A stretch of 51,165 nucleotides of DNA, taken from positions 1 to 51,165 of the forward strand of contig CANSJQ010000009.1 in NCBI GenBank assembly GCA_947647275.1, given 5' to 3'. This stretch comes from an uncultured Clostridiaceae bacterium (GTDB taxonomy: Bacteria > Bacillota > Clostridia > TANB77 > CAG-508). Below the pieces are notes generated by a model that saw nothing but the letters and a program-made list of their open reading frames with translations, was not told the origin of the DNA and did not search any database. This document shows, piece after piece, positions 1 to 7,420 of the stretch. The position numbers were made by a program, and so were the translations under genes. Within the stretch, counting starts at the first letter, position 1; the number at the start of each line of letters is the position of its first letter.

Positions 1-253
1 GTCCTGGGCAGTCAACGTGTGCATAGTGTCTGTTATCTGTTTCATATTCTACGTGAGCTGTGTTAATTGTGATACCTCTAGCTTTCTCCTCTGGAGCGCT
101 ATCGATTGCATCATATGCTTCATATTTAGCTTTTCCTAAAAATCCTAAGTATTTAGTAATAGCTGCTGTTGTTGTTGTTTTACCATGGTCAACATGTCCG
201 ATTGTACCAATGTTAACGTGTGGTTTCGTTCTTTCAAATTTTTCCTTTGCCAT
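1..253 (-). CDS. tuf: Elongation factor Tu, N-terminal part (cut by window edge)
   Basis: EF-Tu is the GTPase that delivers aminoacyl-tRNA to the ribosome. About 84 N-terminal codons are present, opening [20 protein letters not shown] and containing the P-loop GHVDHGKTT, which identifies the family. The ATG at 253 has an AGGAGG ribosome-binding site just upstream. It is the last gene of the str operon, 140 bp after fusA. The rest of the gene lies outside the window to the left. Confidence 0.97.
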   Translation of the reverse strand, partial: MAKEKFERTKPHVNIGTIGHVDHGKTTTTAAITKYLGFLGKAKYEAYDAIDSAPEEKARGITINTAHVEYETDNRHYAHVDCPG

Positions 254-393
254 TTGAAATTTTCCTCCTTTTTTCTTTTCATTTATTTTATTTTTTTAAA
301 ATTAATAACTAATTTTATACGTTTGCATTTTATAACAAATTTTTTAAAAATGCAAGTGTTTTAAATTATTTTGTAAATATTAATATTTATAAA

Positions 394-2475
394 TTAGTCT
401 TTCTTTGCTCTTGATGCTACTATTGCATCTAATACTGATTTTGGAACTTCTTCGTAATGGCTTGGTTCCATTGCATATGTTCCTCTACCTTGTGTTCTTG
501 AACGTAGGTCTGTTGCGTATCCAAACATTTCTGATAGTGGTATAAATCCACGTATTATTTGGCTACCGCTACGTGCTTCCATTCCTTCCATTCTTCCACG
601 TCTTGAGTTTATATCTCCTATAACATCTCCCATGTATTCTTCTGGAACTGTTACTTCTACTCTCATTATTGGCTCTAATAATACAGATTTTGCTTGACGA
701 CATCCTTCTTTGAATGCCATAGAACCTGCTATTTTGAATGCCATTTCTGAAGAGTCAACTTCGTGGTATGATCCATCTACTAATGTTGCTTTGAAATCTA
801 TAACTGGATATCCAGCTAAAATTCCGCTTTCAGCAGCTTCTCTAATACCTTCTTCTGTTGGTTTTACATATTCTTTTGGAACTGATCCACCAACTATTTT
901 ACTTTCAAATTGAACTCCTGTTCCTGGCTCTAATGGTTCTAACTCAATCCATACATCTCCGTATTGTCCACGTCCACCAGATTGACGAGCAAATTTACCT
1001 TGAACTTTTACTTTGTTTCTTATTGTTTCTTTGTAAGAAACTTGTGGTTTACCTACTGTACATTCAACTTTAAATTCTCTCTTTAATCTGTCTACGATGA
1101 TATCTAGGTGAAGTTCACCCATACCTGCAATTATTGTTTGACCTGTTTCATGGTCTGTATGTGTTTTGAATGTTGGATCTTCTTCTGCTAGTTTTGCTAA
1201 AGCTACACCCATTTTTTCGCTGTTTGCTTTATCTTTTGGCTCTATAGCTATATCAATAACTGGCTCTGGGAATTCCATTGATTCTAATATAACTGGATGT
1301 GCTGGGTCACAAAGTGTATCTCCTGTTGATACTTCTTTTAGTCCAACTGCTGCAGCTATATCTCCTGCATATACTTTGTCTATATCTTCTCTATGGTTAG
1401 CATGCATTAATAGAATTCTTCCCATTCTATCTTTTTTACCTTTGTTTGCATTTAATATTGTAGATCCAGATTCTAATGTTCCTGAATATACTCTAAAGAA
1501 ACAAAGTTTTCCAACAAATGGGTCTGTTGCTATTTTGAATGCTAATGCTGAGAATGGTTCTGTATCAGATGTTACTCTTTCTACTTCATTTCCACTATCG
1601 TCTACACCTTTGATATTTGGTATATCAAGTGGTGATGGCATATAGTATACTATTGAATTTAATAATTCTTGTACACCTTTGTTTTTATATGATGAACCAC
1701 ATGTTACTGGAACTATTGTGTTATCTATTGTTCCTTTTCTTAGACCTGCTCTTATTTCATCTGGTGTTAATTCACCTTCGTCTAAGTATTTCATCATTAA
1801 TTCATCATCTTGTTCTGCTGCTGCTTCTACCATTGCAGCTCTGTATTCTTCTGCTTTTTCTTTTAAATCTTCAGGAATATCTGTTTCTTCAATTTCTTTT
1901 CCTAAATCATCTTTATGAATAAAAGCTCTCATACTTACTAAGTCAACAATTCCTTGGAAATTGTCTTCGGCACCGATTGGCAATTCGATTGGAACTGCAT
2001 TTGCATTTAATCTTTCTTTCATTTGCTCAACGCATCCGTAGAAATCTGCTCCTGTCATATCCATTTTATTTACGTATGCCATTCTTGGTACTCTGTATTT
2101 ATCAGCTTGTCTCCAAACTGTTTCTGATTGTGGTTGTACACCACTTCTTGCTGCTAGAACTAGTACAGAACCATCTAGTACTCTTAAAGATCTTTCAACT
2201 TCTACTGTGAAGTCAACGTGTCCTGGAGTGTCTATGATGTTTATTCTGTTGTCCATCCATTTACATGTTGTTGCAGCTGAAGTAATTGTAATACCTCTTT
2301 CTTGTTCTTGAACCATCCAGTCCATTGTTGCTGCACCTTCGTGAACTTCTCCTATTTTATGAGTTCTACCTGTATAGAATAGAATTCTTTCTGTAGTAGT
2401 AGTTTTTCCAGCATCTATATGGGCCATGATTCCTATGTTTCTTGTTCTCTCTAAAGGAAACTCTCTTCCAGCCAT
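394..2475 (-). CDS. fusA: Elongation factor G
   Basis: EF-G is the translational GTPase that moves tRNA and mRNA through the ribosome after peptide bond formation; it acts in the cytoplasm on the 70S ribosome. The 693-residue product has the normal length. Visible motifs are the P-loop [15 protein letters not shown] near residue 18, the switch region [19 protein letters not shown], and the NKMD guanine-specificity motif. Domains II to V follow, including [18 protein letters not shown]. The gene sits between rpsG and tuf as in the usual str operon. The gap to rpsG carries a palindromic repeat. No in-frame CGG codon occurs. Confidence 0.98.
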   Translation of the reverse strand: MAGREFPLERTRNIGIMAHIDAGKTTTTERILFYTGRTHKIGEVHEGAATMDWMVQEQERGITITSAATTCKWMDNRINIIDTPGHVDFTVEVERSLRVLDGSVLVLAARSGVQPQSETVWRQADKYRVPRMAYVNKMDMTGADFYGCVEQMKERLNANAVPIELPIGAEDNFQGIVDLVSMRAFIHKDDLGKEIEETDIPEDLKEKAEEYRAAMVEAAAEQDDELMMKYLDEGELTPDEIRAGLRKGTIDNTIVPVTCGSSYKNKGVQELLNSIVYYMPSPLDIPNIKGVDDSGNEVERVTSDTEPFSALAFKIATDPFVGKLCFFRVYSGTLESGSTILNANKGKKDRMGRILLMHANHREDIDKVYAGDIAAAVGLKEVSTGDTLCDPAHPVILESMEFPEPVIDIAIEPKDKANSEKMGVALAKLAEEDPTFKTHTDHETGQTIIAGMGELHLDIIVDRLKREFKVECTVGKPQVSYKETIRNKVKVQGKFARQSGGRGQYGDVWIELEPLEPGTGVQFESKIVGGSVPKEYVKPTEEGIREAAESGILAGYPVIDFKATLVDGSYHEVDSSEMAFKIAGSMAFKEGCRQAKSVLLEPIMRVEVTVPEEYMGDVIGDINSRRGRMEGMEARSGSQIIRGFIPLSEMFGYATDLRSRTQGRGTYAMEPSHYEEVPKSVLDAIVASRAKKD

Positions 2476-2499
2476 TTTTGCTTTTTCCTCCTTTTTCTA

Positions 2500-2602
2500 A
2501 TGTCAGGGGATACTCCTTAGCTTTCGGTCACTTCCACTTGGGCAAAAGGATTGTCCCCCTCCCCTTGTGAATAAGTGTTCAAATAGCTGTAGTATTCTCC
2601 TA
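2500..2602. repeat. Intergenic palindromic repeat (family I, long form), rpsG-fusA gap
   Basis: About 100 bp between rpsG and fusA closely matches the segment at 3100-3205 between rpsL and rpsG. Both carry the blocks TGTCAGGGGA, TCACTTCCACTTGGGCAAAA and CCCCTTGTGAATAAGTGTTC. The core GGGGACA with facing TGTCCCC can pair. A 61-codon reading frame crosses it but looks non-coding. It is probably a member of the GGGGAC family seen elsewhere in the window. Confidence 0.8.
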
Positions 2603-2611
2603 ATTTTTATT

Positions 2612-3082
2612 CTACCATTTATAATGTGCGAAAGCTTTGTTTGCTTCTGCCATTCTGTGCATGTCTTCTTTTTTCTTGAATGCTCCACCGTTTCCAGCTA
2701 AAGCGTCTGTTATTTCTCCGGCTAATTTTTCAGCCATTGTTTTTTCATGTCTATTTCTAGCATATGTAACTAGCCATCTTAAACCTAAAGTTTGTCTTCT
2801 TTCTGGTCTTATTTCTAATGGTACTTGGTATGTTGCTCCACCAACTCTTCTTGCTTTTACTTCAAGAACTGGCATTACATTGTTAAGAGCTTCTTCAAAT
2901 ACTTCTAAAGCATCTCTTTGCTCTTTTTCTTTTATGATATCAAATGCATCATAAACTATTTTTTGTGCAACTGTTTTTTTACCGTCTAGCATAACATTGT
3001 TTATTAATTTTGTAACAAGTTTGCTATTGTACATTGGATCTGCTATTACATCTCTTTTTGCTATATATCCTCTTCTTGGCAC
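2612..3082 (-). CDS. rpsG: 30S ribosomal protein S7
   Basis: S7 is a primary assembly protein of the 30S head that binds 16S rRNA and touches the E-site tRNA. The 156-residue length is standard. It opens [20 protein letters not shown] and carries the conserved [20 protein letters not shown] and [20 protein letters not shown] segments. It is the second gene of the str operon. In other bacteria S7 can repress its own operon by binding the rpsL-rpsG intergenic RNA; here that gap is unusually long and structured. Confidence 0.98.
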   Translation of the reverse strand: MPRRGYIAKRDVIADPMYNSKLVTKLINNVMLDGKKTVAQKIVYDAFDIIKEKEQRDALEVFEEALNNVMPVLEVKARRVGGATYQVPLEIRPERRQTLGLRWLVTYARNRHEKTMAEKLAGEITDALAGNGGAFKKKEDMHRMAEANKAFAHYKW

Positions 3083-3099
3083 TATTCTTCCCTCCTTTT

Positions 3100-3205
3100 A
3101 TTTGTCAGGGGACACACCTTACTCTCTTGTCACTTCCACTTGGGCAAAAGGAATGTCCCCTCCCCTTGTGAATAAGTGTTCAAATAGTTTTAATGTTCTC
3201 CCTTT
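3100..3205. repeat. Intergenic palindromic repeat (family I, long form), rpsL-rpsG gap
   Basis: Second copy of the roughly 100-bp element at 2500-2602, directly upstream of the rpsG ribosome-binding region. The two copies keep their order and orientation, and match closely in the CACTTGGGCAAAAGGA and TTGTGAATAAGTGTTCAAAT blocks. Two near-identical copies inside one ribosomal operon imply duplication or two insertions. Confidence 0.8.
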
Positions 3206-3215
3206 CTAACTATTT

Positions 3216-3346
3216 AGATACTACTTACTGTATCTACGGTACTCTTTAGAAATTCAATACTAATTTTCTTCTCGAATTTCTATAGTATAGTGCGTATAAT
3301 CTATTTACAATTTAAGTACCTTAAATTTGTAATTTCTTATATGCAC
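3216..3346 (-). other. Structured rpsL-rpsG intergenic RNA
   Basis: Three nested or successive inverted repeats lie here: GATAC/GTATC, TAGAAATTC (3247-3255) with GAATTTCTA (3274-3282), and a long stem from GTGCGTATAA (3290) to TTATATGCAC (3346) enclosing TTACAATTTAAG and CTTAAATTTGTAA. They could form the mRNA structure used for ribosomal-protein feedback or an RNA-processing site. Function is inference only. Confidence 0.45.
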
Positions 3347-3357
3347 TAACCTAAATT

Positions 3358-3771
3358 CTATTTTTTAGGTTTTTTTGCTCCATATTTAGATCTAGCTTGC
3401 ATTCTGTCTTTAACACCAGCTGTATCTAATGTTCCTCTTATTATGTGGTAACGAACACCTGGTAGGTCTTTTACCCTTCCACCTCTTATTAGAACAACAC
3501 TGTGCTCTTGTAGGTTGTGTCCAATTCCTGGAATATAAGAAGTTACTTCATAACCGTTTGAAAGTCTAACTCTGGCTACTTTTCTTAAAGCTGAGTTTGG
3601 TTTCTTAGGTGTTACTGTTTTAACTACTGTACATACACCTCTTTTTTGTGGGCTTCTTCTATCTGTTACTTTCTTTTTCATAGAATTGTAACCATGTTGA
3701 AGAGCTGGTGATGTAGATTTTGTTTTTGCAGTATGTCTTCCTTTTCTTACTAATTGGTTAATTGTTGGCAC
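3358..3771 (-). CDS. rpsL: 30S ribosomal protein S12
   Basis: S12 lies at the decoding centre of the 30S subunit and controls accuracy. The product is 137 residues and begins [12 protein letters not shown]. It contains [20 protein letters not shown] and the [20 protein letters not shown] loop. The start is GTG at 3771, preceded by GGAGGTG with normal spacing; no ATG fits better. It is the first str gene here. rpoB/rpoC do not lie immediately upstream: a terminator and an unrelated gene separate them, so the operon begins at rpsL. Confidence 0.97.
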   Translation of the reverse strand: MPTINQLVRKGRHTAKTKSTSPALQHGYNSMKKKVTDRRSPQKRGVCTVVKTVTPKKPNSALRKVARVRLSNGYEVTSYIPGIGHNLQEHSVVLIRGGRVKDLPGVRYHIIRGTLDTAGVKDRMQARSKYGAKKPKK

Positions 3772-3826
3772 TTAAATTTCACCTCCTTGATTTTTTCTAT
3801 TTATTGTATCAAATTTTACAATAAAA

Positions 3827-3871
3827 AACCGTTACGGAAATACCATTTAATGGCATTTTACTATAACGGTT
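3827..3871 (-). terminator. Rho-independent terminator downstream of the 3913-5202 gene
   Basis: On the minus strand AACCGTTA and TAACGGTT close a hairpin whose inner arms AAATGCCATT and AATGGTATTT also pair, followed by a TTTTTT run. It ends transcription of the coiled-coil gene before rpsL. Confidence 0.85.
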
Positions 3872-3912
3872 ATATTTTATCATTTTTATAACTATATGTC
3901 AATATGTTTTAC

Positions 3913-5202
3913 TTATTTTTCTTGGTCTCCGTAGACTTTTTTTACTCCTTCCTCAGTTAATACTTCTCCTTCTACTTTTTCAATTGCTTCTTTATGATTT
4001 ATTGTTTGTTCTTCTTTATCCATATGTAAGTTTTCTCTTCTTTGTGCTTCTCTTGTTTGCTTTTCTGGATCTTCTATTTTTTTGTTTCTTTGATTTATAT
4101 TATCTACTGCTTTTCTAAATTCATGTATTTTATTTTCTCTTAATGCTGCTTTCCAATCTTTTTCTATTGTATATTCCTTATGTCCTTCACTACTTCTATC
4201 AAATTCATCTCTTTTTTCTTGTATTGTATCTTCTAATTGTATATATCCTAAATCCTTATTATTAGCCTCTGAATTTTTTCCTTCATCTTTTATTTGTTGT
4301 TTTGCATAAAATTTCTTGTCTTCTCTTAATGCTGCTTTCCAATCATTTCTTACTATTGCATTTTGTGTTTGTTCACTACTATTATCATATATTTCTCTTT
4401 TTGCTGATATAGTAGCTGTATCATTTAGCTCTTTTGATTTTTCTGCAACTTTCATATCTCTTTTTGCATTTTCAGTTTCTTTTACTTCTTGTGCTATTGG
4501 TCCTACTTGATTTTTCACATTTTCTGCTACGCTTTTTGCAGTATTACCTACTACTTCTGCTACGCTTTTTGCAGTATTACCTGCTACTTTTCCTGCTGTT
4601 ATAGCTGCTACTTTTCCTCCTCTACCAATTGCTAATGCTTTTCTTCCTACTGCCCTTGTTCCCTTATATGCCATAACAAATGGAAATGCTACTGCGCCTG
4701 CTACCATTTTTGCTGCATTTTTAACATTATTAATTGCTCTTTCTATTTTAGGATTTTGTGGCCTTTCTTGGTTTTCTTTTCCTAAATTCCTTGCATACAT
4801 TTCTTTATTTATTTCATATGCTATATCCTCAAATGTATTTTTTATTTTTTTCTGTTCTTTTTCAGTATATTTTCCATTTTTTAAGTTTGCTTTATACTCT
4901 TTAGAAGTATTTATGAATTCTTTTCTTGCTTCTAATATTCTATTTTTGTTTTTCTGTGTTTGTTTGTCTGATAAATTTACTAGGCTATTCCTTACTCTAT
5001 ATGATAATAATTCATTTCTTTTTACTACTTTCATATAGTTTAGCGCTGACATATCTTTGTATTTTGCTTCATATGCTTTGTTTTTTGCTCTGAAATTTTC
5101 TACTATTTTATGCAATTGTTTACTAGTAAACCTTCTTAAATCTACAAATGTTTTTACTTTTAGTCTTAAAGGCTTTTTTTCATTTGAAATATTTTTATCC
5201 AT
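3913..5202 (-). CDS. Lysine/glutamate-rich coiled-coil protein of unknown function
   Basis: I do not recognise this family. The start is ATG at 5202, seven bases after GGAGGG (5210-5215); an upstream TTG overlaps that site and is not the start. The 429-residue product is highly charged with long predicted helices. A less charged segment near residues 160-190 contains AVAFPFVMAYKGTRAVG, too weak to call a membrane span. It holds two internal duplications: the TAKSVAE units, encoded by a near-perfect direct DNA repeat at about 4530-4600, and two copies of a 35-residue module containing WKAALRE. It has its own terminator and is separate from the str operon. A structural or scaffold role is only a guess. 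Confidence 0.75.
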   Translation of the reverse strand: MDKNISNEKKPLRLKVKTFVDLRRFTSKQLHKIVENFRAKNKAYEAKYKDMSALNYMKVVKRNELLSYRVRNSLVNLSDKQTQKNKNRILEARKEFINTSKEYKANLKNGKYTEKEQKKIKNTFEDIAYEINKEMYARNLGKENQERPQNPKIERAINNVKNAAKMVAGAVAFPFVMAYKGTRAVGRKALAIGRGGKVAAITAGKVAGNTAKSVAEVVGNTAKSVAENVKNQVGPIAQEVKETENAKRDMKVAEKSKELNDTATISAKREIYDNSSEQTQNAIVRNDWKAALREDKKFYAKQQIKDEGKNSEANNKDLGYIQLEDTIQEKRDEFDRSSEGHKEYTIEKDWKAALRENKIHEFRKAVDNINQRNKKIEDPEKQTREAQRRENLHMDKEEQTINHKEAIEKVEGEVLTEEGVKKVYGDQEK

Positions 5203-5328
5203 AATATTACCCTCCAAAATTTTATTATCTATTTATTATTTTACCATAAAATGACATAATTTTCAAGGATTTTATGTAATTGTAATATAATCTTAATATT
5301 ATGAATTTTGTTATTTCTTATTTTGAAA

Positions 5329-6702
5329 TTACATAATTTTGTTGTTCAATTTATCCTTTAGTTCTAATATTGCTCTATCCGCTAGCTTTCCATATTTTAC
5401 TTTTTTGTCTTTTATCTTTTCTTCTAACTGTGGAAGTATTCCGAAATTTGCATTCATTGGCTGAAAATTTTCTTTATTTTCTACTATATAATGTGATAAT
5501 GCCCCTATCATTGTTTCTTTTGGAAAGATAATATTTTGTTTTGTTTGTTTAAATTGCTCTATTGCATTTAAAGCTACTACCATTCCTGAACTAATTGATT
5601 CAACATAGCCTTCTACACCTGTTATTTGCCCTGCAAAATATATATTTTCGTATTGTTTCATTTGGTATTTTTCGTTTAGTAGTTTTGGCGAATTTATGAA
5701 GGTATTTCTATGCATTACTCCATATTTTACAAATTCAGCATTTTCTAGCCCTGGCAACTTTGAAAATACTCTTTTTTGTTCTCCAAATTTTAGGTTTGTT
5801 TGGAAACCAACCATATTAAATAATGTTCCTTCGCTATTATCTTGCCTTAATTGTATTACGGCATATGGCCTTTTAGCTGTTCTTGGGTCGTCAAAACCTA
5901 CTGGTTTTAGTGGTCCAAAACGAAGCGTATCTAATCCTCTTTTTGCCATCACTTCTATTGGCATACAACCTTCAAATATTTCTCTTTTTTCAAATTCATG
6001 TAGTTCTACTACTTCCGCATTTACTAATTCTTGTACAAAGTTTTCATATTCTTCTTTGTTCATTGGAAGGTTTATATAGCTTGCCTCTTGATTTTTTAAT
6101 CTTTCTTTCCATTCTTCTATTGTTTCATCTTTTTTCTTTTCTTCATCATATCTGTTTCCATAAAAAGCTATATCAAAGTTTATACTATCTTTTTCAATAA
6201 TTGGAGCTGCTGCATCATAAAATGCAAGTTCTTTTTCTCCTGTTAGTTTCTTTATTTCGTTAGCCAAATTTTCTGAAGTTAAAGGACCTGTTGCTATTAT
6301 TACTATTCCTTCTTTTGCTAAACTTTCTATATTAGTTACTTCTTCTCTTATAATTTCTATGTTTGGATTACTTTCTAACTCTTCTGTTATTTTTTCAGAA
6401 AACTTTTCTCTATCTACTGCTAGTGCTTGTCCTGCTGGTACGCTTGTTTTGTCAGCTGTTTTTATTAGTAAGCTATCTAATAAACGTAGTTCTTCTTTTA
6501 ATAAACCACATGCATTTGTATGTAAATTAGATTTAAAGGAATTACTACACACTATTTCTGCTAAATTCTTATTAGAGTGTGCTCCTGAAAATTTTTGTGG
6601 TTTCATTTCATATAATTTTACTTTTATTCCTGCTTTTGCTATTTGGTATGCGGCTTCTGAACCTGCTAAGCCTCCACCAATTATTGTTATATAATCTTTC
6701 AT
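5329..6702 (-). CDS. trmFO: Folate-dependent tRNA (uracil-54-C5)-methyltransferase TrmFO
   Basis: TrmFO makes ribothymidine at position 54 of the tRNA T-loop, using 5,10-methylene-tetrahydrofolate as carbon donor and FAD/NADH as reductant. The 457-residue protein has the N-terminal FAD-binding motif GGGLAGSEAAYQIA, then KLYEMKP and the conserved HSNKNLAEIVCSNSFKSN with its cysteine. FEGCMPIEVMAKRG and YFAGQITGVEGYVES follow. Length matches the family. The upstream small gene ends three bases before this start, so the two are probably translated together. TopA lies further upstream, a common neighbour in Firmicutes. Confidence 0.96.
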   Translation of the reverse strand: MKDYITIIGGGLAGSEAAYQIAKAGIKVKLYEMKPQKFSGAHSNKNLAEIVCSNSFKSNLHTNACGLLKEELRLLDSLLIKTADKTSVPAGQALAVDREKFSEKITEELESNPNIEIIREEVTNIESLAKEGIVIIATGPLTSENLANEIKKLTGEKELAFYDAAAPIIEKDSINFDIAFYGNRYDEEKKKDETIEEWKERLKNQEASYINLPMNKEEYENFVQELVNAEVVELHEFEKREIFEGCMPIEVMAKRGLDTLRFGPLKPVGFDDPRTAKRPYAVIQLRQDNSEGTLFNMVGFQTNLKFGEQKRVFSKLPGLENAEFVKYGVMHRNTFINSPKLLNEKYQMKQYENIYFAGQITGVEGYVESISSGMVVALNAIEQFKQTKQNIIFPKETMIGALSHYIVENKENFQPMNANFGILPQLEEKIKDKKVKYGKLADRAILELKDKLNNKIM

Positions 6703-6705
6703 TTT

Positions 6706-7041
6706 TTACCTTTCTTTATCCATTTTTTCTTTTTTATACTCTTCCCAAGATTCTGCATCTTTTCCTTTATTGTGCTTTTCTTGCATTAGTTCATATCTTA
6801 ATGTACTTAATTCTTTTTGCTTTTGTTCAAAATCTTTTGCATCAAAATTAAACGCTTCTATCATTAAACTTTTATATGCTTCAATTACTTTTTCTAGTTT
6901 TTTAATTTTCTTGTTTATATCTATATTTGTACTAATATTATAGTCATCATATTCTTCAATTGCTTCTTCTAATATTTCGTTTAATTCTCTTTCTCTTTTT
7001 TCATCTTCTTTTCTTTCAAATTTTTCCATCCAACTACCCAT
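6706..7041 (-). CDS. Small coiled-coil protein upstream of trmFO
   Basis: A 111-residue acidic helical protein starting MGSWMEKFERKEDEKREREL. The ATG at 7041 is preceded by AAAGGAGG; the longer frame running back to 7092 has no ribosome-binding site. Most of the sequence is a strongly charged coiled coil (ELNEILEEAIEEYDDYN, KIKKLEKVIEAYKSL). The stop lies three bases before the trmFO start, implying co-translation. I cannot assign a function; it may assist or stabilise TrmFO or simply be an operon partner. Confidence 0.75.
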   Translation of the reverse strand: MGSWMEKFERKEDEKRERELNEILEEAIEEYDDYNISTNIDINKKIKKLEKVIEAYKSLMIEAFNFDAKDFEQKQKELSTLRYELMQEKHNKGKDAESWEEYKKEKMDKER

Positions 7042-7136
7042 TAAAATGCCTCCTTTTCTATTTATTATATATTCTATCTTTAAATTTGTCATTATATTTT
7101 TTAAAAATTATGTCATTTATTGTCGTATGATTTTTG

Positions 7137-7165
7137 TTGATATTATGTAATTCATGTTGTATAAT
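7137..7165 (+). promoter_or_regulatory. Sigma-A promoter of the 21-residue peptide gene
   Basis: TTGATA at 7137-7142, a 17-bp spacer and a perfect TATAAT at 7160-7165. Expected start of transcription is about 7172, so the leader begins with the CTCTAATTAGAG hairpin. Confidence 0.85.
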
Positions 7166-7212
7166 ATTTTGCCTCTAATTAGAGAGTATTCTTGAAAAGG
7201 AGGTGTTACTTC

Positions 7213-7278
7213 ATGAATAAATTCGTAATGCTTTTTGTACTTATTGTTATTTATTTAATTCTTAAATTATTTAAATAA
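7213..7278 (+). CDS. 21-residue hydrophobic peptide, putative type I toxin
   Basis: ATG at 7213 follows AAAGGAGGTG at ideal spacing and encodes 21 residues: MNKFVMLFVLIVIYLILK followed by LFK. The peptide is one membrane-spanning helix with a positive end. It has its own near-consensus promoter (7137-7165) and a perfect 18-bp terminator stem (7287-7329). An opposing promoter (7368-7396) transcribes toward it. Direct repeats at the 5' ends of both transcripts (7204-7230 and 7327-7352) would let the antisense RNA pair with the toxin ribosome-binding and start region. This copies the plan of the par/Fst toxin-antitoxin loci, though the peptide has no clear Fst sequence match. Too short for ordinary gene finders. 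Confidence 0.7.
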   Translation: MNKFVMLFVLIVIYLILKLFK

Positions 7279-7282
7279 TACA

Positions 7283-7361
7283 TAGTACAAAAAATTACTC
7301 ACGAGCTCGATTCGTGAGTAATTTTTTGTTACTTTACTTTAAATTCGTAATGTTTCTTGCT
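7283..7361 (-). ncRNA. Putative antisense antitoxin RNA (par RNA II-like)
   Basis: Transcription from the minus-strand promoter at 7368-7396 should begin near 7361 and stop at the shared terminator, giving an RNA of roughly 75-80 nt. Its 5' part is complementary to the direct repeat 7327-7352, whose 13-base core TAAATTCGTAATG also occurs in the toxin start region at 7218-7230. It could therefore pair with the toxin mRNA both at the terminator loop and around the start codon. Existence is inferred from promoter, repeats and terminator only. Confidence 0.6.
7287..7329. terminator. Bidirectional terminator shared by peptide mRNA and antisense RNA
   Basis: A perfect 18-bp stem, ACAAAAAATTACTCACGA (7287-7304) with TCGTGAGTAATTTTTTGT (7312-7329), and the 7-base loop GCTCGAT. 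It works on either strand because of the flanking A and T runs. On the peptide mRNA the loop contains CUCG, which fits the YUNR U-turn motif used for fast antisense pairing. Confidence 0.9.
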
Positions 7362-7367
7362 AATATT

Positions 7368-7396
7368 ATATTACTATAAATTCGAATATATGTCAA
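7368..7396 (-). promoter_or_regulatory. Promoter of the antisense RNA
   Basis: Perfect TTGACA (7396-7391), 17-bp spacer and TAATAT (7373-7368) on the minus strand, just after the end of the SNF2 gene and facing the peptide gene. Confidence 0.7.
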
Positions 7397-7420
7397 TAAT
7401 ATTTACAATAATTTCCAGAA

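Noticed and set aside
2503..2688. Minus-strand 61-codon frame between fusA and rpsG
   Set aside because: It runs through the intergenic repeat and overlaps the end of rpsG in another frame; no ribosome-binding site or protein-like composition.
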